From NCBI RefSeq assembly GCF_003590095.1, contig NC_039500.1:3534001-3598000 (forward strand): a DNA stretch of 64,000 bases, read 5' to 3'. The position numbers and the translations under genes are program-made. The notes beneath the pieces are model-generated. The model saw only the letters and a list, made by a program, of their open reading frames with translations. It was not told the origin of the DNA and searched no databases. Origin of the DNA: Trichoplusia ni (taxonomy: Eukaryota > Arthropoda > Insecta > Lepidoptera > Noctuidae). This document shows positions 62,040 to 64,000 of this stretch, piece by piece (position 1 is the first letter of the stretch; each line of letters begins with the position of its first letter).

Positions 62040-64000
62040 AGATAACTTGTACAAGGGAATGTTAAGCTGGTTCTTTATAGTCATATTTAATCCTTCCCGC
62101 ATGGGCTTAGGGAGAGAAAGTTAGGAATCCGATTTGAAACGATTACTTTAATTTATCCGCGTTAAATCTAAGCATTACTTACTGTTTTAAGTTTAATGTC
62201 CGTTGTACTTAATTCTCATCACGTCCCCGCCTGCCGGTCCCCTCGGCGGCCTAGCGACATTTTATTTAATCAAGAACACTTTTTAACATTCCTCGGACGT
62301 ACTCACAATATTTTCTAAACGTGGACATGAAAAAATATAAAATAACTGACGACACTTCTTGCTTTTATTAAAATAGGAGGAAGGGCGGCTGTTTAAACTG
62401 TTCAAATTCAAATACAGAAAAGTGAATTTTCTGCGAGTCTTTTTTTTGTAAAAAAAAGCTTGGTGTTTGAATAGCTCGTCGGCCCTTAATTACCCGATTC
62501 GGTCTATTCAATACAAAATGACATCGAGATAAAATGTTAAAAGTAAACGAAATATATGCTCATTTAAAATGTTCTCAAGTCAGTAAAAATCGAGCTTATA
62601 CAAGAGAAATGGCGCTTAAATCGTTGTCTAGTAGAAAAGTTACATTAAACCATCATTTATGATTTCCATCATGATCGCAGTTAAAATATGTTAATTAAAA
62701 TGGATTTTCCCGAATTATCCGCGTCCAGGGCCGCATTCTAACCAGGTTTACGGCGTCGTAAAATAATCTTTTTTTACTTGTGTGTCCTGCGTTCGCGAGC
62801 ATAAATTTAAGATTTTGTCAGATTTATTAAGTAGGTCTTGTGTGAATTTGTCGTAAACGTCCGATAGTATTTTACTGCCGTTGGATTATTACATTTTTAA
62901 GTTAAAAAAAAAGTAAGAACACCTTGTCGCGACTCAGGGCGTTTTTAATTTCATTTTTTTGGAGCTTTTTCGATCGTTAAACCTGAGGCTTAAAATCTTG
63001 GGGTCAATTAGACCTATTTCAACAAAGGCCATAAGATTTTTTCATTTACAATTTTTATTGGGTCATAAGAAATTTAATTGTAATAAATATTTTTTTGAAC
63101 ACTTTAACGTCTTTACTTTTTGATCACGCACGCGGGACATCGTAAACTGTAGGAAATAAACTAGCCGGTGCTTAGAGACGGACGAAATTAAGGAAAATGT
63201 TAATTATGTTTGGTCACATAAATTTTATTAGAACAAAATTAAGAAAACTCTCAATCGCGAGTTCTCATCGAGAACATTAACAACCACGAGTCGAAGCTGA
63301 CTTTAATTGTAGATAACATCCTCTTAACAATAAGAAACCCAAACAAACTTATCTTTTGGGAAAGTTAAATATTAAAAATGCATTTGTGTGCATTTCCTTT
63401 TATTTTCTTGCTTTTTCTTGGTCGCGGTCCCTTAATGACTCGGAGCATTAGTTATCTTTAAATTACGATAGGTACTCTGGGGGGTGGAAAGAAAAAAAAA
63501 GGAAGGATTGAAGGGTGAAAGTGCCGGGAGGTGTTGATAACGAGGATTCAAATAGGGCTCTTATCTCCCGCTTTTTGTGATAGCCAGAAAAAGTAATTAA
63601 GTCTTTTTTTGTTTTGTCAAAAAAAGAAATTAGATTTGAAACGGGCTCGGGCTTGAGTTAATGTATTTGTGATGTTCTTAATTAGGAGATTGTGCATCTT
63701 CGGCGAATGTTTTATTTTTGTTTTCGTGTTTAATCGTTCTGCCATAGTCCATGATTCATGAGCGGTACATTGGCGCCGTGTCTCGTGAGGTATTGATAAG
63801 GATGCTCCAGTGACTATGTATGTACGTGCTATCAATGTTGTTCATTGTTTTATGTTGTCATAAAAACGTAACGATTTTACGCTCATTACGGTATTTTATG
63901 ACGTAAATCTAAAAAGTTAATTGTGAAAAGATTTCTCATTCAAAGAGATGTATAATAGAAGACCGTAAAGATAGTAATGCTATACAATAAAACATGTTCA
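62040..64000 (+). other. hth intron downstream of the ratchet point, no supported gene
   Basis: This stretch runs to the window end without recognisable repeats and with several moderately GC-rich blocks (62.2-62.3, 62.7-62.85, 63.25-63.3 kb). The absence of repeats may point to constrained regulatory sequence, but nothing here proves it. No homeodomain exon is present. Confidence 0.45.

Overview
The window is an AT-rich piece of an insect nuclear genome, most likely a moth or butterfly, lying almost entirely in introns of one gene. Three short exons on the + strand join in frame into the middle of a Meis/Homothorax-type TALE homeobox protein: 676-726 (17 codons, MVQAIQVLRFHLLELEK), 6894-7064 (57 codons, starting VHELCDNFC) and 50521-50647 (42 codons plus one base, starting RPPSSSLSYGG). 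The assignment to homothorax (hth) and the exon order rest on recognised residues at each junction (ELEK/VHELC, then STPDV/RPPSSS) and on good splice signals. The 5' exons and the homeodomain exons lie outside the window. The lepidopteran placement rests on the repeats: tRNA-derived SINEs with a known lepidopteran body and tail, and short Helitrons ending in CTAG before T.

Layout: 1-675 is the end of an upstream intron; 727-6893 is a 6.2-kb intron; 7065-50520 is a 43.5-kb intron; 50648 to the window end is the first 13.4 kb of another intron. The introns hold SINE copies (about 3.4, 10.2, 37.5, 42.5, 44.1, 50.4, 56.5 and 60.8 kb), five Helitron-like elements (33.6, 34.1, 39.7, 58.3, 59.3 kb), a non-autonomous pogo-like DNA transposon with a decayed transposase end (42.65-43.94 kb), a few LINE or retroelement relics, microsatellites and CpG-rich islands.

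The most interesting structure concerns how such long introns may be removed. Two sites have a 3' splice site fused directly to a 5' splice site, the signature of recursive-splicing ratchet points: TTTGTTACAG/GTAAGT at 29720/29721, close to the middle of the 43.5-kb intron, and a T-tract with GCAG/GTAAGG at 61991/61992, 11.3 kb into the next intron. The second has a strong donor 40 bases downstream, so it also defines a short cryptic exon. Read in frame from the preceding exon, that exon gives GKESIVVRGNLWEW and then a stop, which would end the protein before the homeodomain. A second candidate homeodomain-less terminus is a GC-rich open segment at 7257-7355, with a splice acceptor in the right phase just behind the 171-nt exon. 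Perfect palindromes of the Meis/Hth core TGACAG at 5198 and 52397 raise the possibility of autoregulation. All regulatory and isoform claims are inferences from sequence and need RNA data.
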